A stretch of 64,000 nucleotides of DNA from Eutreptiella sp. 'Long Island Sound 2002' (lineage: Eukaryota; Euglenozoa; Euglenophyceae; Eutreptiales; Eutreptiaceae). The notes beneath the pieces are model-generated. The model ran no database searches, was not told the origin of the DNA, and saw nothing but the letters and a program-made list of their open reading frames with translations. The position numbers were made by a program, and so were the translations under genes. The stretch is taken from the NCBI GenBank assembly GCA_964036045.1, contig OZ038383.1, positions 109,899,188-109,963,187 of the forward strand. Reading direction: 5' to 3'. Within the stretch, counting starts at the first letter, position 1; each line of letters starts with the position of its first letter. Below, in pieces: positions 53,001 to 64,000 of this stretch.

Positions 53001-53640
53001 CCCTTTAGCTCCTTCCAGCTCCCTTTAGCTCCCGTCAGCTCCCTTTACCTCATTTTAGATCCCTTTAGCTCCCTCTACCTCCCTTCACATTCCTTCAGGT
53101 CCCTTTAGCTCCCTTCAGCTCCATTTAGCTCCCTTCAGCTCCCTTTAGCTCCCTTCAGCTCCCTTTAGCTCCTTTTAGCCCCCTTTACCTCATTTTAGAT
53201 CCCTTTAGCTCCCTCTACCTCCCTTCACATTCCTTCCGCCCCCTTTTAGCTCCCTTCAGCTCCCTTTAGCTCCCTTCAGCTCCCTTTAGCTCCCTTCAGC
53301 CTCCTTTTAGCTCCCTTTAGCTCCCTTTACCTCATCTTAGATCCCTTTAGCTCCCTCTACCTCCCTTCACATTCCTTCAGCTCTCTTTAGCTCCATTCAA
53401 CTCCCTTTAGCTCCCTTCAGCTCCCTTTAGCTCCCTTCAGCACCCTTTAGCTCCTTTTAGCCCCCTTTACCTCATTTTAGATCCCTTTAGCTCCCTCTAC
53501 CTCCCTTCACATTCCTCCAGCTCCCTTTACCTCCCTTCAGCTCCCTTTAGCTCCCTTCAGCTCCCTTTAGCTCCCTTCAGCTCCCTTTAGCTCCCTTTAG
53601 CTCCCTTTACCTCATTTTTGATCCCTTTAGCTCCCTCTAC
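47086..53640. repeat. 10 bp AGCTCCCTTT/C satellite, right block, forward orientation
   Basis: This continues the array interrupted by element B, with the same CTTTACCTCATTTTAGATCC marker and 10 bp phase. Distinct local variants (CTTTCCCCCCCTCCAGC; CTTTTAGCACC; CCCTTTGCTCC) mark segments that have been copied within the array. No gene is embedded in it. Confidence 0.95.
48821..51500. repeat. Tandem duplication of 1340 bp inside the satellite
   Basis: Rare variants recur exactly 1340 bp apart: CATTCAGCTC at 48871 and 50211, CTTTTAGCAC at 49121 and 50461, CCTTTGCTCC at 49491 and 50831, CCTTTACGTC at 49781 and 51121, GCTTCAGCTC at 50051 and 51391. The copies abut near 50160. A further, shorter duplication of about 400 bp follows (51481 and 51881). 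Confidence 0.85.
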
Positions 53641-54015
53641 TCTAAAATGAGGTAAAGGGAGCTAAAGGGTGCTAAAGGGAGCTGAAGGGAGCTAAGGGAA
53701 GCTGAAGGGAGCTAAAGGGAGCTGAAGGGAGCTGAAGGGAGGTAAAGGGAGCTCAAGGAATGTGAAGGGAGGTAGAGGGAGCTAAAGGGATCTAAAATGA
53801 GGTAAAGGGGGCTAAAGGGAGCTAAAGGGAGCTGAAGGGAGCTAAAGTGAGCTGAAGGGAGCTTAAGGGAGCTGAAGGAATGTGAAGGGAGCTAAAGGGA
53901 GCTGAAGGAATGTGAAGGGAGGTAGAGGGAGCTAAAGGGATCTAAAATGAGGTGAAGGGAGCTAAAGGGAGCTAAAGGGAGCTGAAGGGAGCTAAAGGGA
54001 GCTGAAGGGAGCTAA
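53641..54015. repeat. Inverted end of the 10 bp satellite
   Basis: At 53640/53641 the repeat switches strand. CTCCCTCTAC is followed by TCTAAAATGAGGTAAAGGGA, the reverse complement of the usual marker. The inverted part runs 375 bp to AGCTAAA at 54015, where unique sequence starts. Confidence 0.9.
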
Positions 54016-54320
54016 ACACGTAGGATTTTATGAGGTACCGGAATCCCGTAACTGAACCGTCCAAAAACTGCCGCGATTGCGATTTACGGCCCGCCGCATC
54101 CCAATTTTGCCGAGGTTTTGGTGATTTGTGCAAAATCTGTGCGCATCTGCCCCGATTTAGATGGCGCAATCGCTCAAATACGATGTTATCTAGTTGCTGT
54201 ATTGAAATCACGTCGATTGCATTACCGGATGTCCAGATAAACCCAAAATACGACCATTTTTGCCCATTTTTGCCACTTTTGGGCCTTAAAAGGTCATTTC
54301 GATGGTGTCCTTGTGGTGTC
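54016..54320. other. Unique segment, nothing recognised
   Basis: Non-repetitive DNA of mixed composition. Frames over 100 codons exist on both strands (54030-54353 + and 53972-54322 -), but they overlap each other and run into satellite, and they show no domain. Confidence 0.4.
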
Positions 54321-54683
54321 ACGAGATTTCAAATTGATCAAGTTTGTCCCTAGTGCCCTGCGAGGCTAGGCAAGCAATGATTCGTGCCCGTGCCTGCCCT
54401 TTACCCAAGATAATAATCCGGAGGGTGCCAAAAAACGCCCAAAACAGCTATATTTGCACTTTTGAACACATAAATGTTGATTAAAGTGATACGGCCGTGC
54501 TTTCATGTGATTTCAAATTGATCACGTTTGTCGGCTGTGCTACGTGAGGCCTGGCAAGCAATGATTTGTGCCCGTGCATGCCCTTTACCCAAGATAATAA
54601 TCCGGAGGGTGCCAAAAAACGCCCAAAACAGCTATATTTGCAGTTTTGAACACATAAATGTTGATTAAAGTGATACGGCCGTG
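54321..54683. repeat. Two direct copies of a 184 bp sequence
   Basis: Copies start near 54321 and 54505. They share ATTTCAAATTGATCA, GGCAAGCAATGATT, CCCTTTACCCAAGATAATAA, GGAGGGTGCCAAAAAACGCC and GATACGGCCGTG at a constant 184 bp offset, with few differences. No coding sequence is evident. Confidence 0.85.
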
Positions 54684-54726
54684 ATTGGAAAAGCTAAAGG
54701 TATACATTGTAGGTTTTTTTCTCAAT

Positions 54727-55005
54727 ATGACTCTACCTCATACAACTTGCGACCTGCTATCAGAAACGCAGTTGTGTGAATTGGATTCGCAGATACAACA
54801 GTCCCGGTCATCTGTTGTCCCGAACACAGTTCTACAGTGGCGAAGAAAGGCACCGTCAATGACACCAACGGAATGGAAGAGGACATCTGACGTGGCAAAG
54901 TTCGATATGGTTAACTGGAAGCAAGATATTGTTGAATCCCGGGTACTGCTGAAGGGCCTGACAAAGAAAGAGGAAAACGGCGGTATAAGAAGTATGTTTG
55001 TGTAG
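54727..55005 (+). CDS. Small orphan frame, possible exon
   Basis: From the ATG at 54727 the frame encodes about 92 residues of non-repetitive, charged sequence (QWRRKAPSMTPTEWKRTSDV; LLKGLTKKEE) ending in a stop at 55005. Near the end, AGAAGTATGTTT looks like a splice donor, so the frame could be an internal or first exon. The TTG start at 54685 lies at the end of the 184 bp repeat and is less likely. I recognise no family. Neighbours on both sides are repeats, so this may be a remnant. Confidence 0.3.
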   Translation: MTLPHTTCDLLSETQLCELDSQIQQSRSSVVPNTVLQWRRKAPSMTPTEWKRTSDVAKFDMVNWKQDIVESRVLLKGLTKKEENGGIRSMFV

Positions 55006-55029
55006 TTTTCGGCTCGATCCAACTCGCAT

Positions 55030-56237
55030 TCCCTACATCCCCTGATATTGAAATATGCCCTATATATCCTGATCTCTCAATTCTGCTTAATTCTGCTCAA
55101 TTATGCCCTACATTACCTCAATCATGCCCTACAATTCCTCAATTCTGCTCAATTTTCCTCAATTATGCTCCACATTCTTTCAATTCTGCTAATTTCGCTT
55201 CATAATGCCCTACACTTCCTCAATTCTGCTCAGTTCTGCTGTATTATACCCTACATTATTTCAATTATGCCTTACATGCCTTACAGCTCGTCAATTCTGC
55301 TCAACTCTCCTCAATTATGCTCTACATTCTTTCAATTCTGCTGATGTTGCTCAATAACACCCTATATTTCCTCGATTCTGCTCAAATCGGCTCAATTATG
55401 TCCTGAATTACCTTAATCATAGCCTACATCTCCTCAATTCTACTCAATTTTCCTCAATTGTGCCCTACATTCATTCAATTCTGCAAATCTTGCTCAATCA
55501 CACCCCAAATTTCCTCAATTCTGCTCAAATCTGCTCAATTATGTCCTGAATTACCTCAATCATAGCCTACATCTCCTCAATTCTGCTCATCGTTCCTCAA
55601 TCATGCCCTACATATATTCAATTCTGCAAATTTCGCTCAATCATGCCCTACATTTTCTCAATTCTGCTCAATTCTGCTGAATTATGTCCGGAATTATGTC
55701 CGGAATTATGCCCGGGATTATGTCTGGGAACCACCTCAATCATAGCCTACAGTTCCTCAATTCTAGTCAATTTTCCTCAATTATGCTCCACACTTTTTTC
55801 ATTCTGCTAATTCTGCTCAATCATGCCCTACATTTCCTCAATTCTGCTCAATTCTGCTGAATTATACCCTACATTATTTCAATTATGCCTTACAGTTCGT
55901 CCATTCGGCTCAGCTCTCCTCAATTATGCTCTACACCTTTTCAGTTCTACTGATGTTGCTCAATCACACACTATATTTCCTCAATTCTGCTCAAATCTGC
56001 TCAATTATGTCCTGAGTTACCTCAATCATAGCCTACATCTCCTCAATTCCACTCAATATTCCTCAATTATGCCCTACATTTATTCAGATCTGCACATTTT
56101 GCTCAATGACACTCTATATTTCCTCAGTTCTGCTCAAATCTGCTCAATTGTGTCCTGAATTACCTCAATCATAGCCTACATCTCCTCGATTCTACTCAAC
56201 GTTCCTCAATTATACCCTACATTTATTCAATTCTGCA
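55030..56237. repeat. Degenerate CCTCAATTCTGCTCAATT repeat
   Basis: Short units of about 27-30 bp built on CCTCAATTCTGCTCAATTAT and GCCCTACATT are grouped into larger blocks of about 146 bp. ATGTCCTGAATTACC-type markers lie near 55399, 55545, 56010 and 56156. The small reading frames inside (up to 111 codons) are translations of the repeat. It resembles, distantly, the 41 bp satellite at 15935. Confidence 0.8.
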
Positions 56238-57193
56238 AATGCAGCGCCCGACGGCAAAGCAATGCAGAGCCCGACGACAAAGCAATGCAGCGCCCGACGA
56301 CAAAGCAATGCAGCGCCCGACGGCAAAGCAATGCAGAGCCCGACGGCAAAGCAATGCAGAGCCCGACGACAAAGCAATGCAGCGCCCGACGGCAAAGCAA
56401 TGGAGCGCCCGACGGCAAAGCAATGCAGAGCCCGACCACAAAGCAATGCAGCGCCCGACGACAAAGCAATGCAGCGCCCGACGGCAAAGCAATGCAGCGC
56501 CCGACGACAAAGCAATGCAGCGCCTGACGACAAAGCAATGCAGCGCCCGACGGCAAAGCAATGCAGAGCCCGACGACAAAGCAATGCAGCGCCCGACGAC
56601 AAAGCAATGCAGCGCCCGACGGCGAAGCAATGCAGAGCCCGACGGCAAAGCAAGGCAGCGCCCGACGGCAAAGCAATGCAGAGCCCGACGACAACGCAAT
56701 GCAGTGACCGACGACAAAGCAATGCAGCGCCCGACGGCAAAGCAATGCAGCGCCCGACGACAAATCAATGCAGCGCCCGACGACAAAGCAATGCAGCGCC
56801 CGACGGCAAAGCAATGCAGAGCCCGACGACAAAGCAATGCAGCGCCCGACGACAAAACAATGCAGCGCCCGACGACAAAGCAATGCAGCGCCCGACGACA
56901 AAGGAATGCAGCGCCCGACGACCAAGCAATGCAGCGCCCGACAACAAAGCAATGCAGCGCCCGACGGCAAAGCAATGCAGAGCCCGACGACAAAGCAATG
57001 CAGCGCCCGACGGCAAAACAATGCCGCGCCCGACGGCAAAGCAATGCAGAGCCCGACGACAAAGCAATGCAGCGCCCGAAGACAAAGCATTGCAGCGCCC
57101 GACGACAAAGCAATGCAGAGCCCGACGACAAAGCAATGCAGCGCCCGACGACAAAGCAATGCAGCGCCCGACGGCAAAGCAATGCAGAGCCCG
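56238..57193. repeat. 23 bp satellite, about 41 copies
   Basis: The unit is AATGCAGCGCCCGACG plus RCAAAGC. Two positions vary between alternative states, GCAGCGCCC/GCAGAGCCC and GACGAC/GACGGC, with few other changes. All frames stay open because three units make 69 bp, giving ORFs up to 384 codons on both strands; these are not genes. The array is cut exactly at the LTR end of element B' (57193/57194). Confidence 0.93.
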
Positions 57194-57725
57194 TGAAAGT
57201 GCTGCCCTGGGTCGTTGTGGGTGCCGGAGGGCTCGGGGCCGGCAAGACCAGTGGGGCAGGCACGCGAGGAGTCTCCCTGGATGTTGTTATTGGGTGTAGA
57301 ACCGGACACTCGGACACCAACGGAGGCGAGAGCAGCGACAACAGAAGCAAGGTCCATGCTGATTGTGGTCCGGCAGAAAATCCCAGTCTATGAAGAAAAT
57401 TGAGGGGAATTATTCTAAATACATCTGAGTGTCCAAAACTGTCCGAATGAATTTAAATAATCCATTTATGTAAAATTGTATGGCCGATCAGGCCCGCGAG
57501 CGCGCGCCAGCGGCAAATGGCGATTCCAGCTAAAATAGCGGAATGCGGCGGATTTACGGGAAATGGACCGCGGAATCAAATCCGGCATATCAGAAATATA
57601 TAGGAAATATCCTGTGACTGAGCTGCGAGGCGGCAATTCCGCCGAAGCAAAGAAAATGACCAAAATGTAGCCAATCTGGGCAGAATGTCTGAAAATCTGA
57701 GCAGATGGGGCTAGCCGCACTTACA
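57194..57725 (-). repeat. 3' LTR of element B'
   Basis: The LTR is 532 bp, with its TG end at 57725 and CA end at 57194 (read on the - strand). The gag-start ATG (57355-57357 on the - strand) and the open frame to the LTR end are preserved. The polypurine tract GGAGGGGGAG lies next to it at 57726-57735. Confidence 0.93.
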
Positions 57726-59370
57726 CTCCCCCTCCAAAAACACACTGGGGTGTGTCGCTACGTCAACGAAGAACGTAGTGCGGGTAAGTCCCAGAAAAAC
57801 ATAGAAATGTAGCCTCGATGGGGCGAAATCTGCTTGATCTGACCTGATTTGGGCTGAATTGGCACTGAATCAGGGTGGATGAACCTGAAATGAGACAGAA
57901 TGAGAAGTGACGAACAGTCCTCCGTGCAGTAAAACATTAGGTCAAGGGCTAAAAAGCATGTAAACGTAACGAGAATCGATACCAAACCATGCATTGGTTG
58001 AGAATGAGGTAGATTATTGGTGGATTGAGTGGGGGGATCAAGAATTGGAGTGACATCTCAGCGCTCTGGCACAGTTTCGCTGTCGCGGGCACGCTACGGT
58101 GTCCTCGCCGAACTCTACATCGTGTTATCCCGCTTTTGTCGTTCTGAAAAGCACAGCATGTGGCTCAGATTTGGCGCATCTGGTGGATGATCACAAGATT
58201 CAGCAAAAATGAGAGTGAATTTGGGCAGAGATGAAGGGGATTAAGCAATCACAGAGCGGTCAAACAAATACACATGTAGTCTACAGACCCTAAGTGAACC
58301 ACCGAAGGTAGAGATGTTCTTCTGTTCACTTAGATCTAAACAGATCTTCGAGGAATGATGAGAGATGACAAGGAAATCAGTCTAAATTGTCCTAACATGA
58401 GTACATTCCCTGAGATGAAGGTGAAATGAAGCGGAATGTCTGGAACTGAAACTACTAACACTTTCGTTTAGACTAAAGTTAATATATATTGTCGTATATT
58501 CAGCTCAATTGTGCTTTCCGGCACGTTGGTTCGCGAGCATCTAACAGATTCTATCAAAATGTGGATCATGTGATGATGCATCATGATGGGACATGCTGGC
58601 CCTGGATCCTTGGCATGTAACGCACCGAAGGTTCACTGAAGGCACTTTACTGACAGTATATAACTGAGAGACACCGAATTTACAGTGGCGGTGGTGTCAA
58701 TCGACTTGCACAAGGCCAATCTTTCGATGGAGTCCCACAAGACACTTGGATTCACCATTCTCGACAGTTTCTGGTCGAATTTAGCTCACATTGGCGTGTG
58801 CCAAAAATACAACGAAGCTTACGGACTTCAGAGGTTGCTGTTAGAAGTCCCTAGAGCTCCTAGATGAAGATTGTCTGAACAATTGACGTCTGGGTTTCGT
58901 ACAACAGTGGCAGAATGATGGACAAACCTGAGAAATTCAAGGTAAATTTGAGGATCCTGGATCTGAATCTGGACTTTGGCGTCAGCATCACAGCAAATGA
59001 AGGTGAGATCTGAGTTCCTGGCGTCGCCTCTAGGGCAGCCAGTACTACAGGGGTTGCCTGTAGGGGTGAATGTCGCTGGCCAGCGTTTTGATTATGTACA
59101 TTTGCTTCCATCTGCACGAGTAGCCAAATTCCAAAGATGCACAGACCAACAGAGACAAGATTACCCCGAATCTGCCTGAATTAAGCCTGAGTTTGGTTTT
59201 TTCTGAACACGGCAGCACACTCCGTCAGCGTATCTACGCCTTGTCTGCCTAACGGAGACCAAAGAAAAGTTGATTGACGTCAAATTATCAAACATTCGCA
59301 GTTCTCCACATCATGACATAAACAGAAAGAATGAACAGTGGATTGAGCAGAATGTGGTAGGATGGCTTCC
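57726..59370 (-). other. 3' untranslated region of element B'
   Basis: The DNA is highly similar to 44877-46553. It conserves the 10 bp stem (58290-58299 with 58324-58333) and the GTGTGT/ACACAC hairpin next to the polypurine tract. Frames differ from those of B through small indels, which argues against a 3' gene. Confidence 0.75.
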
Positions 59371-62300
59371 TCAATTCGGCCAAGCACGAATACAGGTGAC
59401 CACCAACCTGTCTGGTCGGGCCCTGGTACGGCTTGGACGCTGCAAATCAGCGGCCGAACTCGAAGCTTGGTCCTCATTTGGCTCCTGGGCTGGCCTGACC
59501 GCAGGAGGGGGGATCGACGGATCAGCCCTGGAATGTGGCTGCTGAGGGCCGTAAAAGGCTGGATCTCGATTCACCACAGGTCGTTTTCTGTCGCTCTCCA
59601 CTTGTCTGTCTGGTTTCGACAAACAATCTGTCAGGAGTACACCAATTTCGGGGTGCTTCTTCAGGAAGTCAATGAACCCCTTGGTGTATCCATGGACAAA
59701 AGATTGGGCTGGTTCCCAGTTGTTGTGACTGGAATCAAAGCCCCTCCACTCACACAGAAATTCCCATTCGCCCTTGGCGTCACGTCTTGCTTCAACAATC
59801 CTCTTGAGTTCGTACTTTCCCCCTTCGATTACCTGATCGGACAAGTGTTTTGCAGTCCAAAAAAGGGGTTTAACTCGATCCTTGGGGGAGGGGATCTCTC
59901 TCTTGAGGCGATCGCCCGAAACGTCAATTTCCCTGCTGACATCCACACGGATCCTCCACCTGTTCTCCCCAAGACGCGCTGTAACAGCGAATGGCCCCTC
60001 CCACAAGGGAAGAAGCTTGTCATCTCCGTCCAGGGTGGTTTCGGATTTTCGAAGCCAAACTCGATCATCGACTTCAAAATTGTGGGGGTTTTTTCGACCT
60101 TGATTTTGAACCCAAAGCCAGTCAGCTTGATGCTTCTCGATTAATTTCGACACAGATTTATCTGCTCGTTGGACTTCGTCCAAAAACAGCGAAGCATCCT
60201 TACAGGGGCGAGGATTATTCAACGGCATGTTCCACCAACACTTCTTTCGTCCAAAGACAATTTCATTTGGAGAAAGGCCATGATACAAAGGCGTGTTGTG
60301 GTAACGGCGAAGCAATGCGAAGAGAACTTCAAGCCAGTGGAAATCCTTCTCACTCGCGAGCTCCTTACGAAGCATATTTATAACAGAGCGGCCGGCTCTT
60401 TCGCCAGGCAGCGCTCGATGCGAGTGGATTTCACACCTGAGGTGGTGGATTCCAAGGCGAGCACACAATTCTCTCCACCATTCGGAGGTGTACTCTTTGC
60501 CTGAGTCCGTGACCACCTCGGATGGGACGTCCCAGCCTCCCATCCAGGTCTGCGCGCACCATTTGGCGGCAGCCTTGCCAGTCATCGACTCAATGTTGCA
60601 AGGCAACACTTGAATGTAGCCGGAATGACGGCACTGAATAAGGAGCACACCATTGACTTTTTTGTTAGTCCAATGGCACTCTTCGTCATCGAGTTCACCG
60701 AGATAAAAAAAATCACTGGTGACTCTGTTAAAGAGACGCTCCGGAATAGGATGAGGCCTCAGATGGCCGTGCTTCTTCGCGCTGGGAGGCGTCGAGACAG
60801 CACATTGGGCACATCCGGCTGCTACTTTCATGCAATGAGTGTAGAGCCTCGATCCAAACAACCTATGCTTAATCATCGACCACAGTCGACGGCCATGTGC
60901 GTGGGGGGACTCCCATTTATGCCACCAGTTTAACACTCGGGGGGCTAGGGCGTCTGGCACACACAATTTACCCTCCATCCACAGCTTCCCCCCATCCAAC
61001 GAGTACTCCGCAAAAATCCCATCCCTGTGAGCATCTTTGGATTTGAGATTTCCAAAGACCTCTTTAACCATGGGATCCTGCAGGTAATCGGACGTCCAGT
61101 CACGGATGATCAGGGAATCCTTCGGCAGGGGTGGAGTTTTGGCCGGATCTCGACGCTTAATGCCCTCGATCAACCGAAATCGACTTACTCGTCGGGTGTA
61201 GTCAAACCGTTTCACACTCCCTGAGGAGGGATCGGTGACTTTTTCCACGACTTTCAGCGTTTTGGTGCAGATCTCGTGAGCATGCGCCGGATCTGTGATG
61301 GCCGTGATGTCGTGACACGGCAATGCGTGCTGTTTAACAGCGCACTGCATGCATTCACGTCGAATGAGTTTCTTTTCTTCCTGATCCCATTCGATGATTA
61401 CATGGCGGTCCTGCTCCGTACCATGGATGTTGGTACTTTGCAGCCCCTCTGAGGCGGGGTAAGCCCATCGGCTCAGAGCATCCGCTACCGTGTTATGTTT
61501 ACCAGGCAAATACGACACGTGGAGGTCAAACAGAGAGAGAAATTCGTGCCATCTGGCCCGTCGACCAGCTGGGCTCGCGACAGTATCAATGTGTTCGGTG
61601 GCCCAATACTCCAGAGATCGATGATCCGTCAGGACCTCGACTCGATTGGTGCCAACCCACGATTGGTACTTTTTTCAAGCACAGATGATGGCGTAAGTCT
61701 CTTGCTCACGCGGCGACCATTGCATTTGGCGTGGAGCTAGCTTCCGTGACCAAAATGCAAGAGGGTAATGATCGCCGGTGGCTTCATCAACCTGTTCAAG
61801 GACAGCTCCGATCGCGTACCTAGATGCGTCGGTTCTAATGTAGAAGGGTCTGTCAAATTGGGGCACATGCAACGTGGCGACTTCGCAGAGGGCTGCCTTC
61901 AAGTGATGGAAGGCCTCCTCGCACTCGTCAGTCCACTTGACACGAACCTTTGAACCTGCCTTGCCCGCGTCTCTCCCTACCTTCAAAAATTCAGTGAGGG
62001 GGGCAGCAAATTTGGCATAATTCGGCACAAAAGTGTGGTAAAAATTGCAACAACCCAGGAATCCTCTCAACTCCGTGATCGTCTCAGGGCGCTTCCACTT
62101 CTGAATAGCGACGAGCTTCCCTGGACTGGGTCGTCGAGTGCCATTCTCTAGGAGAGAACCACAAAATTCGACTGATTTTAAAAAAAATTTTCCCTTCTTT
62201 GGCCCACAAATCAGCTGATTGGCGTCAAGAATATCCAAAACTTGGTTCAGCTGCTTCTCATGTAGGGCCACCAGCTCGGCTTCGGTCAGTCCCTCCCCCT

Positions 62301-64000
62301 CCGTCGCGATGATTATGTCATCTATGTACACACTCACAAAGGCACGAAGCTCAGGATGGGTTGTGAACAGCACATCCTCCATCATTCTTTGAAAAAATGA
62401 GGGGGCGTTCTTCAATCCCATGGGCATGACGGTCCATTGGACTGGGCCACATGGCGTGCACATACAGGTAAGAGGTCTGCTGTCCTTCCTCAACGGCATT
62501 TGGTGAAAGCCGTGACGGAGATCCAGCACAGAGAACAAACGACCTCTTGCCCTCTTGGCGATTTCCTCCTCAATGAGGGGCAGGGGGTGTGAATCCGCCT
62601 TTGTTTCGGCGTTGAGATTGCGAAAATCAACCACCATTCGCCAACCATCAATGGTGTTCTGGTCTGCAGGCGGTGGCTTCGGGACTGTGAAGGGTGAACA
62701 ACACCATTCGCTGGTCATACAACCCTCAAGCCAACCAAATTCCCTGAGATTTCTCTCGATGATTTTTCTGAGAATCTCATGTTTGTGTCCATGATTTTCA
62801 TAAGGGCGCTGTTTTTTTGCCTTGTACCCTTCACGAAGCTCGATGAAGGCTTCACCGAACTGTCCACGGACAGGGGGGTCTTTGATCAACTTCCCTGAAA
62901 GGGTTGTGTCCTTCCGTTCCTCAAAAATCTTTTCTCTTGACTTGGAACACAATTCAGTGTCCACCTGATCGCCAGGAATTACTGTCGAAAAAACTTTGGC
63001 GACTTCTTCGGCTTTGGCAGGCAGAATCTTCTTACGGATGTCCCTAAACAGGTCCGTATCCACTGCCTCCTGAAGATAGGTGGGTCTTGTGTCGAAATCC
63101 CAGAGATTTTCCTCGTGATCCAGCTCCTCGAAAGGATCCATGAAAGCTTCCACAGGGGGTTTTTCATAAAAAACTCTGAATTTGCGGCGCGATTGGAGAT
63201 TTTTCCTCGCCCGTGCACTGAAGATTCTTTTCGATGTCGGCCGTATTGGGGAAGAGGGAGACGAGGCGGATCCATTGGACGTTGAATCACCTTGGGTATC
63301 TGACGGACAAAAATCAGAAAAAATAGATTCATCATCAGTACCACGCTCAACCTCAGACTCAGACCCAACACAGGAATCTGTACTAGAATCGGCAGAATTA
63401 GAGTCAGAAAGCTTTCCATCCACCAGGAATGCAAGCGAACTCCAGGACCGCTGTGGCAGGGGACCTGTGTCGTCCCTGGCATACAGCTTAATCTTCCTGG
63501 GAAGTTCGATGTAATCAACACAAATGTCCTGTAATTCCTGAAACCAAGGCTTGTCGTCCCACAAGGGCACAACCAAAATTGCCTGGGTTTTATCTTGCTT
63601 GATTTTATGGATGACCTGCTGGATTAAGTGAAACGGAGGATTAATCCACAACTTCTTGTCCCATTTGTGGGTCCAAGCGTCGCTGAAGTGCTTGTCAAAG
63701 CGCTTGTTCATACGGTTAGCAAAGGCATCATACTGGGGCCAAAAGGAATGATGTTCATGGAAGTATTCACAAATTGCATCGCGCCATTTGTCGACAACTC
63801 TGTAGGATGAAGAGTGCCAGCGCGAAGGGCGTCGTGGCTGGGAGTCCCTACGAAGACATTCTAACTCTTGGGAGTAATCGGCACTCCCATTCACCTCTGC
63901 AATGGTGACATCTTCACCAAATTTTGGTGTCACTTTTTGCTTCAAAAATTCTTCTGCACTTTTAAACCCTGCGTGCAAAAAACGAAATTCAGGACGCTCC
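59371..64000 (-). pseudogene. Element B' pol, 5' partial, one nonsense codon in RNase H
   Basis: The protein is nearly the same as element B Pol from just after the protease to the end. It includes the Dam-like domain with WINPPF, RT with YIDD, the integrase zinc domain and core, and the chromodomain. The frame is continuous from the window edge to 59371 except for TGA at 61675-61677, where element B has CTA (Leu), in the RNase H domain just after QETYAIICA. That would truncate Pol before integrase unless suppressed. The protease lies beyond the window edge. Confidence 0.9.

Larger units (their letters stand above)
57194..64000 (-). mobile_element. Element B', second copy of the B family, 5' part outside the window
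   Basis: On the - strand, pol, the 3' UTR, the polypurine tract and a 532 bp LTR are present and closely match element B. The window ends inside pol, so gag, the primer site, the 5' LTR and the target duplication cannot be checked. The LTR carries several more differences from the B LTRs than those have from each other, so this is an independent and perhaps older insertion. It sits in opposite orientation to B, about 10.1 kb away, and is inserted in the 23 bp satellite. Confidence 0.93.

Noticed and set aside
56223-57393. Frames of 345-384 codons on both strands
   Set aside because: They translate the 23 bp satellite and, at one end, part of the B' LTR. Both strands are equally open, and no start or domain is credible.
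1-64000. rRNA, tRNA or other structured RNA genes
   Set aside because: No tRNA-like A/B box pair with a cloverleaf and no conserved rRNA stretch was seen on reading. A covariance-model scan would be needed to exclude small cases.

Overview
The window looks like nuclear DNA from a repeat-rich unicellular eukaryote, perhaps an alga or other protist. The species cannot be named from the sequence alone. Reasons: three chromodomain-bearing Ty3/gypsy-type LTR retroelements, kilobases of satellite DNA of at least eight families, no operons, and no bacterial-style genes. The standard genetic code fits the long pol frames (1149 and 1684 codons without a stop). No rRNA, tRNA or CRISPR array was recognised, and only two short non-repeat reading frames look at all gene-like.

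Layout. 1-10654: GC-rich retroelement A on the + strand, 5' end outside the window. Its gag and pol lie in one frame broken by seven in-frame stops, followed by a 1.36 kb 3' UTR and a possible 3' LTR. 11001-13871: no recognisable gene. 13872-18725: a patchwork of small satellites (38 bp; 10 bp inside a ~200 bp higher-order repeat, present twice; 41 bp; 12 bp). 18783-22896: about 125 copies of a 33 bp unit, most of which is a 23 bp palindrome. 23003-23299 (-): a short reading frame that may be a terminal exon. 23310-36288 and 47086-54015: a pyrimidine-biased 10 bp satellite organised in alternating 120 and 140 bp blocks, about 20 kb in all, inverted at its right end. 36289-47085: complete retroelement B, inserted in that satellite with 532 bp LTRs, a 5 bp target duplication, a tRNA-iMet-like primer site and a polypurine tract. 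54016-57193: a 184 bp duplication, a small orphan frame, a CCTCAATT-rich repeat and a 23 bp satellite. 57194-64000 (-): a second copy of the B family, cut by the window edge.

How the parts work together. In both retroelement families gag and pol share one frame, separated by a single TAG in a shared context (CCTAG followed by S-GGAGCC) just upstream of the protease. This suggests stop-codon readthrough makes the Gag-Pol fusion. Between protease and reverse transcriptase both families carry a Dam-like adenine methyltransferase-related domain. Its NPPF motif is kept in B and B' but replaced in A. In B the gag frame opens inside the LTR. B is young by LTR comparison (about 3 differences in 532 bp by eye), yet its gag has three extra stops. 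A has lost the first integrase Asp, and B' has a nonsense codon in RNase H. No copy seen here appears able to act alone.
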